NCBI GenBank assembly: GCA_002418265.1
Contig: DIDS01000020.1
Location: 215,057 to 279,056 of the forward strand
DNA from: Acidimicrobiia bacterium UBA5794
GTDB taxonomy: Bacteria > Actinomycetota > Acidimicrobiia > Spongiisociales > UBA5794
Direction of reading: 5' to 3'
Length of the DNA: 64,000 nucleotides
Positions 25,781 through 33,553 of this stretch are shown here, in pieces. The notes beneath the pieces are model-generated. The model saw only the letters and a list, made by a program, of their open reading frames with translations. It was not told the DNA's origin and did no database searches. Numbering within the stretch: position 1 is the stretch's first letter; every line of letters starts with the position of its first letter. Position numbers and translations under genes: made by a program.

Positions 25781-25852
25781 GGGCGATTAGCTCAGCGGCA
25801 GAGCACTGCCTCGACACGGCAGGGGTCACTGGTTCAAATCCAGTATCGCCCA
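25781..25852 (+). tRNA. tRNA-Val (GAC)
   Basis: A 72-nt cloverleaf: acceptor GGGCGAT/ATCGCCC, anticodon stem CTGCC/GGCAG around TCGACAC (anticodon GAC), T-arm ACTGG TTCAAAT CCAGT, discriminator A. No encoded CCA. Its last ~22 nt are repeated three more times downstream in tandem. Confidence 0.96.
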
Positions 25853-26294
25853 CAAGGCTGTCCTACCTTGAGAATCACCGATTCTTGAGCCACGGGACGG
25901 CTACGCCCGTTTCGGTGCTGTCACGACTCATTGCAAAGTGGTCAACACGGTCGTCGATGGGGTTGGGTCGAGACTTTAGGTTCAAATCCAGTATCGCCCA
26001 CAAGGCTGTCCTACCTTGAGAATCACCGATTCTTGAGCCACGGGACGGCTACGCCCGTTTCGGTGCTGTCACGACTCATTGCAAAGTGGACAACACGGTC
26101 GTCGATGGAGTTGGGTCGAGACTTTAGGTTCAAATCCAGTATCGCCCACAAGATTTCCCACCTCAAGAATCACCGGTGGCAGGCACCTTCGCGACGCCAA
26201 TGCCTCTTGGCTTTCACGACTCATTGCAAAGTGGTCAACACGGTCGGCGTAGAGTTCGGATCAAGACTTTAGGTTCAAATCCAGTATCGCCCAC
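25831..26294 (+). repeat. Three tandem ~148-bp units, each starting with a tRNA-Val 3' end
   Basis: Units begin at 25831 (inside the tRNA), 25979 and 26127 with a final tRNA-end copy at 26272; periods are 148, 148 and 145 bp. Each unit starts with the T-loop-to-acceptor part of tRNA-Val (GGTTCAAATCCAGTATCGCC) and ends with a conserved ~85-bp stretch (TCACGACTCATTGCAAAGTGG...GTCGAGACTTTA) that abuts the next tRNA end. Units 1 and 2 are almost identical; unit 3 has diverged in its first half. A fourth related unit lies at 47.1-47.25 kb next to tRNA-Val(CAC)-derived sequence. Most likely these are stacked attachment-site scars of integrative elements. Confidence 0.9.
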
Positions 26295-26302
26295 GTACAG
26301 TA

Positions 26303-26338
26303 CAGAAACCCTTGCGGCTGCAGGGGTTTCTGTTGTTT
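26303..26338 (+). terminator. Intrinsic terminator downstream of the tRNA-Val repeats
   Basis: CAGAAACCC (26303-26311) pairs with GGGTTTCTG (26324-26332), followed by TTGTTT. A similar AGAAACCC/GGGTTTCT terminator follows tRNA-Val(CAC) at 42.64 kb. Confidence 0.75.
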
Positions 26339-26344
26339 GAGGTC

Positions 26345-26524
26345 TCATTCAATTGAAACCGGGATACGGGGAGTGCGCGTAGAGGGAGCACTGCGGTTCT
26401 GGAGTATCTCATCCAGTTGATGTGCAACCGGCTCATCGCTTCCTGCAAACAGATGCCCATACCGATCCATCGTCGTCTGAATCGAGGTGTGGCCGAGTCG
26501 GGATTGAATCTCCCTGGGCTGTCT
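26345..26524 (-). pseudogene. Tyrosine integrase, C-terminal remnant
   Basis: Reading the minus strand from an in-frame stop at 26525-26527 gives 59 residues with the end of a phage-type tyrosine recombinase: REIQSRLGHTSIQTTMDRYG, then HLF, followed by a variable tail ending PVSIE. This contains the LGH box histidine and the active-site tyrosine (in DRYGH). The rest of the catalytic domain is missing: the upstream sequence in this frame hits a stop and nothing integrase-like is seen farther up. It lies ~50 bp from the stacked tRNA-Val ends, where an integrase gene would sit relative to its att site. It is a decayed gene, not functional. The stretch 26528-26692 shows no gene. Confidence 0.85.
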
Positions 26525-26692
26525 TCAGTAGATACCGTGCTCGCTTGCCGCTGGTGTCGGCCGTATCGAACTCTCGCTGGAGAGCGTTGCAATCGGTGAG
26601 CTTGTTGATTCGTCTGTCACGACTCATTGTGTCGGTGTCGCCGACCTGAGTCGATGGCCGCATTCGTAGCGGCGTCCTCAGGACAGCATCGC

Positions 26693-28132
26693 TCAGCGGG
26701 TGAGAGCGTAGGTCAGGATTGTTGGTGTTCCGAAGCTGTTTTGTACGGACCCTGGGAATGCTGTATCAGGGATGGCGATGGCTGTTACGGCCACAGGATC
26801 GCTTCCGCTCAGCTTCTTGGATTCGCCCGGTCGCCATTCGAGGTCACAGGTGCCGTCCTTCTTGCAGCCTCCGTAGAGCGTTTGTATGTAGACAAACGAC
26901 AAGCCTTGGAAAGATACGTATTTGGTTCCGGGGGGCCAACTCGATTGCCACAACTCAGGAACCTTGGCGAGGCGCTTGCTGAATTGGATGTCTTCTCTGA
27001 AGAGCACCTGGCTGCCGTGATCGAGTACACATTGGATTGCCCCGTGTTCGGTGTCCGGATATGTGTCGATGGGGCACAGTGGATCGATCTTTGGGTCGGC
27101 TGTCGGGTCTCCAAGTCGGGTTGCCTCATTGAAGTAGTACCACAAACCAACATCGTCAATTGCTGTTCCCTGGAAATCGTCTGTTGCGGGTGGGGAGCCG
27201 AGCGCCAGTCTGCCTTTGTATCCACCGGACCCTTTCACAAACCCGTCGACAATTACTTTCTGTTTTTCTCCTGCCTCAGTCCTGACGGCCTCGATCTTGT
27301 TGAAGTTTGACGGGCATTCAACATCTTCTTTCGGAATCAACGGATCTCCAGCTATCCCGGAGTGATCACTCGGTGTACTGGGAGCGACATCGAGGTCGTG
27401 GTCAACTCCGTGAGAAATGTTTTCCTTGAGGCGTGTGACGGCCGAGCCCGAGCATTGTGTTGTTGTGCCCATCAGGGTGTTGCCGAACATGTAGAAATCA
27501 AGGAAGTCAAAGTTCCCTGTTTCGTTCTTCTCGCATTCATCGGGGAACTTGGGTCCGGTTTTGACGCAAACGAGCCCGTTCGTTCCTTCGCTGAGAACGC
27601 CAAGGGGAAGGACGCCCCCGGCGCCCTGGATGACCGCGCCGACCTCGGCGAAGGCGCTGACATCCATGGTGTCGAAGCCGATCACACCAGCAAAGAACGT
27701 GTTGATTGCCCGGGTCGGGATCCGGACGCGTACTTCGGTCCAGTCATCTGTCCAACTGACGCAATCGGTGGCAAGAGGTCCTGAGAGGACGACTTTGGCT
27801 GAGATCGTGAATTGCGATGGTTTGTCGGCGTCCGTACAGCCTGCCCAGTCAAGGCCCGCGCCGAGATTACGCTCCGCGATCGACATGGTCTCGCTCACGA
27901 GATCGATGGCACGATCGTTGTCGTCTCCCGTGTTGTTGATCAAGGTGATGGCCCCACCGAGCGCCGAAACATCTGCTGTTGTCTGTGAGTCCCTGCGCTC
28001 TACAAAAGCGTGAGCAGTGTCGACGGCAATCGCCGCGAAACCGAAGAGCATGACCAACATGATGGCGAACAGGACCAGGACCGCGCCACGATCCTCTTCA
28101 CCAACACGGGTGGGTACCAGGTGTTTCATCAT
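26693..28132 (-). CDS. TadG-like secreted/pilus-associated protein
   Basis: A 479-residue protein with the TadE/G-type N-terminus: a short basic start, EEDRGAVLVLFAIMLVM and a long membrane segment to about residue 40, then SQTTADVSALGGA, the usual TadG motif. The remainder (~430 residues) is extracytoplasmic with paired cysteines and no enzymatic motif. Its start overlaps the TadE stop by one base (TGATG). It is last in a four-gene minus-strand operon: ECF sigma, PGQSK-repeat membrane protein, TadE, TadG. No TadA/B/C secretion genes are nearby. Its 3' end lies about 170 bp from the integrase remnant. Confidence 0.75.
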   Translation of the reverse strand: MMKHLVPTRVGEEDRGAVLVLFAIMLVMLFGFAAIAVDTAHAFVERRDSQTTADVSALGGAITLINNTGDDNDRAIDLVSETMSIAERNLGAGLDWAGCTDADKPSQFTISAKVVLSGPLATDCVSWTDDWTEVRVRIPTRAINTFFAGVIGFDTMDVSAFAEVGAVIQGAGGVLPLGVLSEGTNGLVCVKTGPKFPDECEKNETGNFDFLDFYMFGNTLMGTTTQCSGSAVTRLKENISHGVDHDLDVAPSTPSDHSGIAGDPLIPKEDVECPSNFNKIEAVRTEAGEKQKVIVDGFVKGSGGYKGRLALGSPPATDDFQGTAIDDVGLWYYFNEATRLGDPTADPKIDPLCPIDTYPDTEHGAIQCVLDHGSQVLFREDIQFSKRLAKVPELWQSSWPPGTKYVSFQGLSFVYIQTLYGGCKKDGTCDLEWRPGESKKLSGSDPVAVTAIAIPDTAFPGSVQNSFGTPTILTYALTR

Positions 28133-28608
28133 CAGCTGCAGGTCGCCGATCCCCCCGACCCGTCGTTCCACCACGACGCCTGCCCCGTTGTGGGCTGCTC
28201 AAGGTTGAAATCGACATCAGACGTGATCTGCTTGCCCCCCAACCATGTATCCAAGAACCCGGTGATGGATTGATAGGTGAGCTGAACCGTGATACGACCT
28301 TCCGAACCGCGGTTCCCAGCTTCGGGCGGATCGGTCGCCGCGCCAAGGGTCACGGTCACATTGCTTCCCCCGATGTCCATCCGATCACAGACCTCGTCAG
28401 CGATGGTGGTCACATCCCCCCAATCGACGGCGGCAAGTCGCGCACCCTCACGGGCACCATGGCGTACGTCATTTGCCTGATAGAAAGCCCAGCTCGATTC
28501 AATGATGCCGAAAAGGAGAAGTACGACAAGTGGAAGAATGATTGCGAATTCAACCAATGCCGCTCCCGAATCAGACCTGCTTCGACGATGTTTGTTGCCC
28601 ATCCCCAT
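28132..28608 (-). CDS. TadE-like pilus assembly protein
   Basis: A 158-residue TadE-family pseudopilin-like protein. The N-terminus has the classic SGAALVEFAIILPLVVLLLFGIIE segment (Glu at the usual fifth position after the start of the hydrophobic stretch), followed by REGARLAAVD. Two cysteines occur in the C-terminal part. It starts 2 bp after the stop of the PGQSK-repeat gene and overlaps TadG by one base. In other bacteria TadE and TadG are minor components of Flp/Tad pili; here the rest of the machinery is absent from the window. Confidence 0.85.
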   Translation of the reverse strand: MGMGNKHRRSRSDSGAALVEFAIILPLVVLLLFGIIESSWAFYQANDVRHGAREGARLAAVDWGDVTTIADEVCDRMDIGGSNVTVTLGAATDPPEAGNRGSEGRITVQLTYQSITGFLDTWLGGKQITSDVDFNLEQPTTGQASWWNDGSGGSATCS

Positions 28609-28610
28609 GT

Positions 28611-29708
28611 CTATTTGCTCTGTTCGGAGTTCGACGGACGTTTCGAGCCGTTTGGTGCTTGAGACGCCGACGACCGATTCTGATTGTTGTTGGAGCCTGC
28701 TTTGGATTGTCCGGGCGGGACACCATCTGCTTTGGATTGTCCGGGTGGGGCGCCATCCGTTTTGGATTGCCCGGGCGGGACACCATCCGTCTTGGATTGT
28801 CCGGGTGGGGCGCCATCCGTTTTGGATTGTCCGGGCGCGTCAACATTTGGATCTGTCTTGGATTGCCCGGGCGCGTCAACATTTGGATCTGTCTTGGATT
28901 GTCCAGGCGGGACACCATCTGTCTTGGATTGCCCGGGCGGGACACCATCTGTCTTGGATTGTCCGGGCGGTTCAGCTGGGCGTTGCCCTTGGTCCAGTGG
29001 CTGGGTCGATGGGTGATTACCGATGAGTCGTGCAAGTTCGGCAACCTTTTGTCCATCGACGTGGCCGATGTTGCCCGCCAGGTAATCAAGGAGTGCTGCG
29101 ACCTCTTCTTTGGTAGCGTCGGCTTGGTTCGATCCGGTCTCTCTTGCTCGCTGTGCGGCTCGTGCGAGGGCGGCGCTGGCGGCTTGATTGCCATCGGATG
29201 CTCCGGTGTTGTTGTCAACCTCGGTGATCGTTACAGCCGCATGTTCGAGTCCCCGAGCCACGTCGCCGTTAGCGATAAGTTGTTCGACCTCTGTGAGGCG
29301 TTCTTGGGTACCGCCGTTGCCGATGCCGAGCGTTTCGAGGGCACGATCGATTCCGTACAAAAAGTCGCCAGGTGAAGCACGGTCTGCGGCGTATGCAACT
29401 GCGCCTCCGCTCCCTAACAAAACGGCCGCGGTGGCAGCGATGGTGGCGATCCGTCGTCGCAGGGACCGTACAGACGTCGTCACCGGGCGCGTCCGATCCG
29501 CGGCACCGAGCGGGAGGTTGACGGACGACTCACGTGCGCGAAGGGTGGCAGCCTTGACGACCCGATCCACCAGCACCTCGTCAAGCTGTGCGGCTTGGTC
29601 GATGCGAAGCGAATCGATGATTGTCGAGAGGTGCTCCAGACCTTCGATACGCGCGGTTCCCGAAACCAGTGCCTCGGCCTGGTCTGAAGTGAGGTTGGTG
29701 CGGTTCAT
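28611..29708 (-). CDS. Membrane protein with PGQSK repeats, putative anti-sigma factor
   Basis: A 365-residue protein next to an ECF sigma gene (25-bp gap), so an anti-sigma role is inferred. The ~95-residue N-terminus is polar and helical and would be cytoplasmic. One membrane segment follows (RIATIAATAAVLLGSGGAVAYA), then a helical outer part with SPGDFLYGIDRALE, resembling the PGD-LYxxKRxxE motif of DUF5667-type proteins. The tail is nine PGQSK units in 10- or 12-residue periods, then a Ser/Asn-rich end. No zinc-binding anti-sigma motif is visible. ATG at 29708; the longer upstream frame overlaps the sigma gene. Confidence 0.7.
   Translation of the reverse strand: MNRTNLTSDQAEALVSGTARIEGLEHLSTIIDSLRIDQAAQLDEVLVDRVVKAATLRARESSVNLPLGAADRTRPVTTSVRSLRRRIATIAATAAVLLGSGGAVAYAADRASPGDFLYGIDRALETLGIGNGGTQERLTEVEQLIANGDVARGLEHAAVTITEVDNNTGASDGNQAASAALARAAQRARETGSNQADATKEEVAALLDYLAGNIGHVDGQKVAELARLIGNHPSTQPLDQGQRPAEPPGQSKTDGVPPGQSKTDGVPPGQSKTDPNVDAPGQSKTDPNVDAPGQSKTDGAPPGQSKTDGVPPGQSKTDGAPPGQSKADGVPPGQSKAGSNNNQNRSSASQAPNGSKRPSNSEQSK
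28700..28970. repeat. Tandem 30/36-bp coding repeat (PGQSK units)
   Basis: Nine repeats encode PPGQSKTDGV-type (30 bp) or PGQSKTDPNVDA-type (36 bp) units in the minus-strand gene. Repeats differ by a few bases and are in frame. They are coding minisatellites, not a CRISPR array: there are no unique spacers. Confidence 0.9.
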
Positions 29709-29733
29709 GTCAGTTGGTAATCGCCGCGAGCGC

Positions 29734-30306
29734 TCATGGGGATACGCTCGGAGGTTCGATTTGTTGCCTGAGTGCCTCCAGCGCCCGGTGTTGGAGCGCT
29801 TTGACGGCACCGATCCGTTTGCCGAGGATCCGGGCCGTCTCCTCAAGACTGAGGTCGGCGATGACACGAAGAGCTATGACCGTCCGTTGGTCAAGTGTGA
29901 GGTGCGACAGCAGTTCGTCAATCTGTTCGGTGGAGATGATGTCCAGTGCCATCGATTCTGCGCTTGTTGTTGACCGGTGGGGGAGTTCATCAACGCTGAC
30001 CAGGTCGGCGAGCTGTGGGCGTCGCGCTTTTTTGCGGCCTGCATCGATGGCGCGCCGGTGTGCGATGACGAAAAGCCATGAACGAAAACCCGGTTCGTCG
30101 CCGTCAAATCGATGGATGCCGGTTGCTGCAGCCATCCACACCTCGCTGAGGACATCTTCCGGTTCCGCAGCACCTCGCAGCCGGGCATACCCCAGGAGTG
30201 AGGGCGAATAGGCTTCCACCAGTCTCCGCCAAGCCCAGTCCGCTCCCGATTTGGCGGCTCCGAGCACCGTACCGAATTCGTCGGCAGACCATAGGTCCCG
30301 ATTCAT
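29734..30306 (-). CDS. ECF-type RNA polymerase sigma factor
   Basis: A 190-residue sigma-70 family ECF factor. Region 2 is seen in YSPSLLGYARLRGAAEPEDVLSEVWM and RFDGDEPGFRSWLFVIAHRRAID; region 4 in LTLDQRTVIALRVIADLSLEETARILG and AVKALQHRALEALR. It heads an operon with a putative anti-sigma protein and TadE/TadG genes, which are its likely targets. The ATG at 30306 was chosen to match usual ECF length; a frame open to 30387 would add 27 non-conserved residues. The 200-bp gap to the mgtC-like gene should hold its promoter, though no clear hexamers stand out. Confidence 0.88.
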   Translation of the reverse strand: MNRDLWSADEFGTVLGAAKSGADWAWRRLVEAYSPSLLGYARLRGAAEPEDVLSEVWMAAATGIHRFDGDEPGFRSWLFVIAHRRAIDAGRKKARRPQLADLVSVDELPHRSTTSAESMALDIISTEQIDELLSHLTLDQRTVIALRVIADLSLEETARILGKRIGAVKALQHRALEALRQQIEPPSVSP

Positions 30307-30508
30307 GGATTCGATCCGATCGTTGTTTCCCGTCACGGTCGCCAAGCCCTCATAGGTTATTGATCGGCGCAGCGTCACCGACGCCAAAGCAGAACCTTAT
30401 CGAGCGAGGATCGACAGACGATCTCAACACGCTGCCGGGTCAGGCTTCAAAGACGTATCCCCACATCGAGATCCCCTGACATTTCTCCCTTCGCCGTGGA
30501 TCATCCAG

Positions 30509-31201
30509 CTAGCGATTGGTCTCGATGTGGATTTTTCGGATGGCCTCGTCGGCTTCGAAGAGCGGCACGAGTTGGTGGAGCTCCTCATCCGACAACTTGA
30601 GGGTCAGGGTGGGGAGACCCTTGTGTTGTCCGACAGCCCAGTGACCGATGTCCGCCATCGGTTTGGCGGCAGACGGCATCAGGGCGGTGACGGATTTTCG
30701 GATGTTTTGAATTGTCGCTGCATCTGCAACCGTCAACCGGACGGAAATGCGCGCATCGCGCCGAGCTTGGGACCGCAACTGTGGCGAGAACTTGTTCGTC
30801 ACCACAAGCATGACCAAGACGATCACAGTGGCGATGATCGCAAGTCCCCAGTTGCCGGTCCCAGCCGCCATCCCAATCGCCGCGACAGACCACAAACCGG
30901 CAGCAGTTGTGAGCCCCTGAATGCTCAACCCCTCACGAAAGATCAATCCAGCACCCAAAAACCCGATTCCGGTTACAACCTGTGCCGCAACCCGGGAGGT
31001 GTCGGCGTCGGAGAATCCATAGATCGAGATCACGGTGAAGAGTGATGCGCCGCCCGCAACGAGTGCATACGTACGTACGCCCGCATCTTTGTTGGAGAGC
31101 TGTCGCTCCAAACCAAGGACAAGTCCAAGTCCGATGGCGATGGCCACTCGAACACCACCGATGAAAGCCACACTCTCAACTGCGCTATCGATCCAGTCCA
31201 A
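30509..31201 (-). CDS. MgtC/SapB family membrane protein
   Basis: A 230-residue protein with an MgtC domain of about five membrane segments (VRVAIAIGLGLVLGLERQ, GVRTYALVAGGASLFTVIS, VVTGIGFLGAGLIFREG, LTTAAGLWSVAAIGMAAG) and a C-terminal ACT-like cytoplasmic domain (ARISVRLTVADAATIQNI). Proteins of this family are linked to magnesium limitation and ATP synthase modulation, but their activity is not settled. The preferred start is TTG at 31201 because GGAGG lies 6 nt upstream; a GTG at 31234 is the alternative. Confidence 0.85.
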   Translation of the reverse strand: MDWIDSAVESVAFIGGVRVAIAIGLGLVLGLERQLSNKDAGVRTYALVAGGASLFTVISIYGFSDADTSRVAAQVVTGIGFLGAGLIFREGLSIQGLTTAAGLWSVAAIGMAAGTGNWGLAIIATVIVLVMLVVTNKFSPQLRSQARRDARISVRLTVADAATIQNIRKSVTALMPSAAKPMADIGHWAVGQHKGLPTLTLKLSDEELHQLVPLFEADEAIRKIHIETNR

Positions 31202-31381
31202 ATCAGACCTCCGTAGCGGCAAACAGTAATCCACGATCCTTGAACCGAGGTCGATCCGTGTCCAACTTCAAGGAAAACGCGGCGGCAACCGATGGAACTG
31301 CATCGAATCGGACTTCAATACTGGTGGGGCGTGATAGGTTCGTTTCGACCATACGGTGGGTCCAGAGAGGAGTGGAACAAC

Positions 31382-33553
31382 ATGGCGCGAAGGCGGCTCC
31401 TTGGTGTGGTCGTGACTGCCTCGCTCCTGGTTTCGTTCGTTGTGGTTTCTGCTCCAGCATTGTCGGCGTCGGGCGGAGAGGATCTGCACGTCTCCCTCGA
31501 TTCGGCCCCTGCCGACCTCACCACCGGTCGCCGGAATACGCCATCACCTGCGGAGCGGTTCACGGCGAACACGGGATCGATGCGAGCCGCAGAGCTTCTT
31601 GTGGATGATGGCCCCGCGGGAGCGATTGCATCGGCGATCGAGAGGCTGGGAGGATCGGTTCTTGGCACAGCACCGGGTGTAATGCTGGTTCGAGTGCCCG
31701 AAGGGAGTCATTTCGAGCTGTCGCAGATCCCGGGCGTTGTCCTCGTGCGGGATCCACGCCCAAGTGAAATGGTTCCAGCTGCAACAGGAGAGACAGCGGA
31801 ACCTGCAAGTGAGGTGGCAACCCTGACGCGAGCAGACGTTTGGCACGCAGCCGGGTTCACGGGCAGCGGTGTATCGATCGGCGTCATCGACTACTTCGAT
31901 CAATCGACGTGGGACGCTTCGGTGGCTGGGGGTCAGCTCAAAGCACCTGCGGCAACGTTCTGTCGGTCGTACGGATCCGACTGCAACATCTGGGCAGAAG
32001 GGAGCCGCCACGGGGTTGCCTCTTCAGAGCTCATTTATGATATGGCACCTAACGCTGACCTCTACCTTGCAACCGTGTCCTCGGTCACCGACCTCGCAGC
32101 GGCCGTTGCATGGTTCGATTCCAAGGGTGTATCGATCATCTCGCGGAGTCTTGTTGCGTTCCTGGATGGTCCCGGTGATGGAACCGGTCCGTATGATTCG
32201 ATCGCTGACGACGCCGTTGCTCGCGGCATGTTGTGGGTCAACGCGGGGGGAAACTATGCGACGTCTCCTGGGCTGTCCGATGGCGGATATTGGCGGGGCA
32301 CCGCAGTGGATGCCGACAGCGATGGTTGGATCGAGTTTGTTCCGGGCGATGAAGCCCTTGACTTCACGTGTGGATCGATTCAGGGGATCAGATGGTCCGA
32401 CTGGGGTCCGAATCCGACGGACTACGACGTCACGATCACCGACGCAATCACCGGTGACACCGTTGCGACGTCGAATGAGGACCAAGGCGCCGGTGCACCA
32501 CCAATCGAGATTCCCCCACCCATGGACTGCCGCTCGCATCCAAACCTCAAGCTGTGGATCACCATCTTCGACAAGGGGAACGGGATTGCTGGAGACGTCA
32601 TTGAGTTCATGGCGAACCAAGCCAATCTGGAGTACTCCTCGAACCCGTACTCCGTCACCCATCCCATTGCAGACTCTGCCAACCCAGGTGTTCTCGCCGT
32701 CGCGGCAGTCGATCCGGCCGCGGGCCAGGCAATCGCTGGATACAGCAGCCAGGGGCCAACGAATGATGGGCGAACGAAGCCGGACATCGCGGCACCGAGT
32801 TGCCTTGAGGTTCTTGCCTACCCGTTCTGCTTCAACGGCACGAGCGCCGCTGCACCGGTGGTGTCAGGTGCAGCGGCATTGCTCTTGGAAGCGGGCCTAG
32901 CTTCCACACCGCAGGCTCTTGCAGCACAACTCAAGACCATGACAACGGATCTCGGGACTCCCGGTGCCGACAACATCTATGGAGCAGGCAAGCTTCTCCT
33001 TGGAAATCCACCGGGTGTGTTCGTCGGTTCATTCATCGATGATGACGACAGCATCTTCCAAACCGAGATTGAATGGCTGAAGACCCAAGGAATCACGCTT
33101 GGGTGCAACCCGCCGCTCAACAACCGATTCTGCCCGAAGCAGACGCTCACCCGTGCACAGCTCGCAGCGTTCCTGAGTCGAGCGCTCAATCTGCAGGGGC
33201 AACTTGACAATCCCTTCACCGACGATGACGGTTCCATCTTCGAAGATGACATCGAAAAGCTCGCATTTGCTGGGATCACGCTTGGATGCAACCCACCGGC
33301 CAACGACCACTTCTGCCCGAACAAGATCCTCAGACGTGATCAGATGGCAGCCTTTTTGGGGCGAGCGTTCGGGTATGTCGATGTCGGCGCGGGGAATCTC
33401 TTCGTTGATGACGATGGGTCAGTATTCGAGATGGATATTGATCGTCTCGCGACGGCCGGGGTCACAAACGGCTGTAGCCCGGGGCACTACTGCCCATCCA
33501 ACAACGTGACACGCGAGCAATTCGCAGCGTTTCTTTTCAGGGCATTCACCTGA
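31382..33553 (+). CDS. Secreted subtilisin-like serine protease with SLH-like repeats
   Basis: A 723-residue exported protease. A signal peptide (RRRLLGVVVTASLLVSFVVVSAPALSA) is followed by a propeptide-like region and an S8 domain with the triad Asp170 (GVIDYFD), His210 (SRHGVASSE) and Ser488 (NGTSAAAP). The ~300 residues between His and Ser include a ~140-residue insertion (DSDGWIEFVPGDEALDF onward). The C-terminus has three ~55-residue S-layer-homology-like repeats (GITLGCNPP...FCPKQTLTRAQLAAFLSRA), each with cysteines, for wall attachment. ATG at 31382 has GAGAGGAG upstream. Its 3' end overlaps the convergent MFS gene by 8 bp. Confidence 0.9.
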   Translation: MARRRLLGVVVTASLLVSFVVVSAPALSASGGEDLHVSLDSAPADLTTGRRNTPSPAERFTANTGSMRAAELLVDDGPAGAIASAIERLGGSVLGTAPGVMLVRVPEGSHFELSQIPGVVLVRDPRPSEMVPAATGETAEPASEVATLTRADVWHAAGFTGSGVSIGVIDYFDQSTWDASVAGGQLKAPAATFCRSYGSDCNIWAEGSRHGVASSELIYDMAPNADLYLATVSSVTDLAAAVAWFDSKGVSIISRSLVAFLDGPGDGTGPYDSIADDAVARGMLWVNAGGNYATSPGLSDGGYWRGTAVDADSDGWIEFVPGDEALDFTCGSIQGIRWSDWGPNPTDYDVTITDAITGDTVATSNEDQGAGAPPIEIPPPMDCRSHPNLKLWITIFDKGNGIAGDVIEFMANQANLEYSSNPYSVTHPIADSANPGVLAVAAVDPAAGQAIAGYSSQGPTNDGRTKPDIAAPSCLEVLAYPFCFNGTSAAAPVVSGAAALLLEAGLASTPQALAAQLKTMTTDLGTPGADNIYGAGKLLLGNPPGVFVGSFIDDDDSIFQTEIEWLKTQGITLGCNPPLNNRFCPKQTLTRAQLAAFLSRALNLQGQLDNPFTDDDGSIFEDDIEKLAFAGITLGCNPPANDHFCPNKILRRDQMAAFLGRAFGYVDVGAGNLFVDDDGSVFEMDIDRLATAGVTNGCSPGHYCPSNNVTREQFAAFLFRAFT

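Noticed and set aside
25931..26272. Plus-strand ORF through the tRNA-Val repeat units
   Set aside because: It exists only because the repeat period (148, 148 and 145) leaves one frame open; no start site and tRNA sequence inside.
26433..26663. Minus-strand ORF MSRDRRINKLTDC... overlapping the integrase stub
   Set aside because: Its second half is the integrase stub in another frame. Its ATG (ATGAGTCGTGACAG) equals the reversed start of the conserved repeat stretch, so it may be a relic of an element gene, but alone it is not a supported gene.
28700..28970. Possible CRISPR array (regular 30/36-bp repeats)
   Set aside because: Repeats are contiguous coding units with no unique spacers and no cas genes nearby.
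28684..29016. Plus-strand frame with repeated LDCPGGTPSV units, like a repeat protein
   Set aside because: It is the antisense of the PGQSK repeats. The minus-strand reading has operon context and a membrane segment; this one has none.
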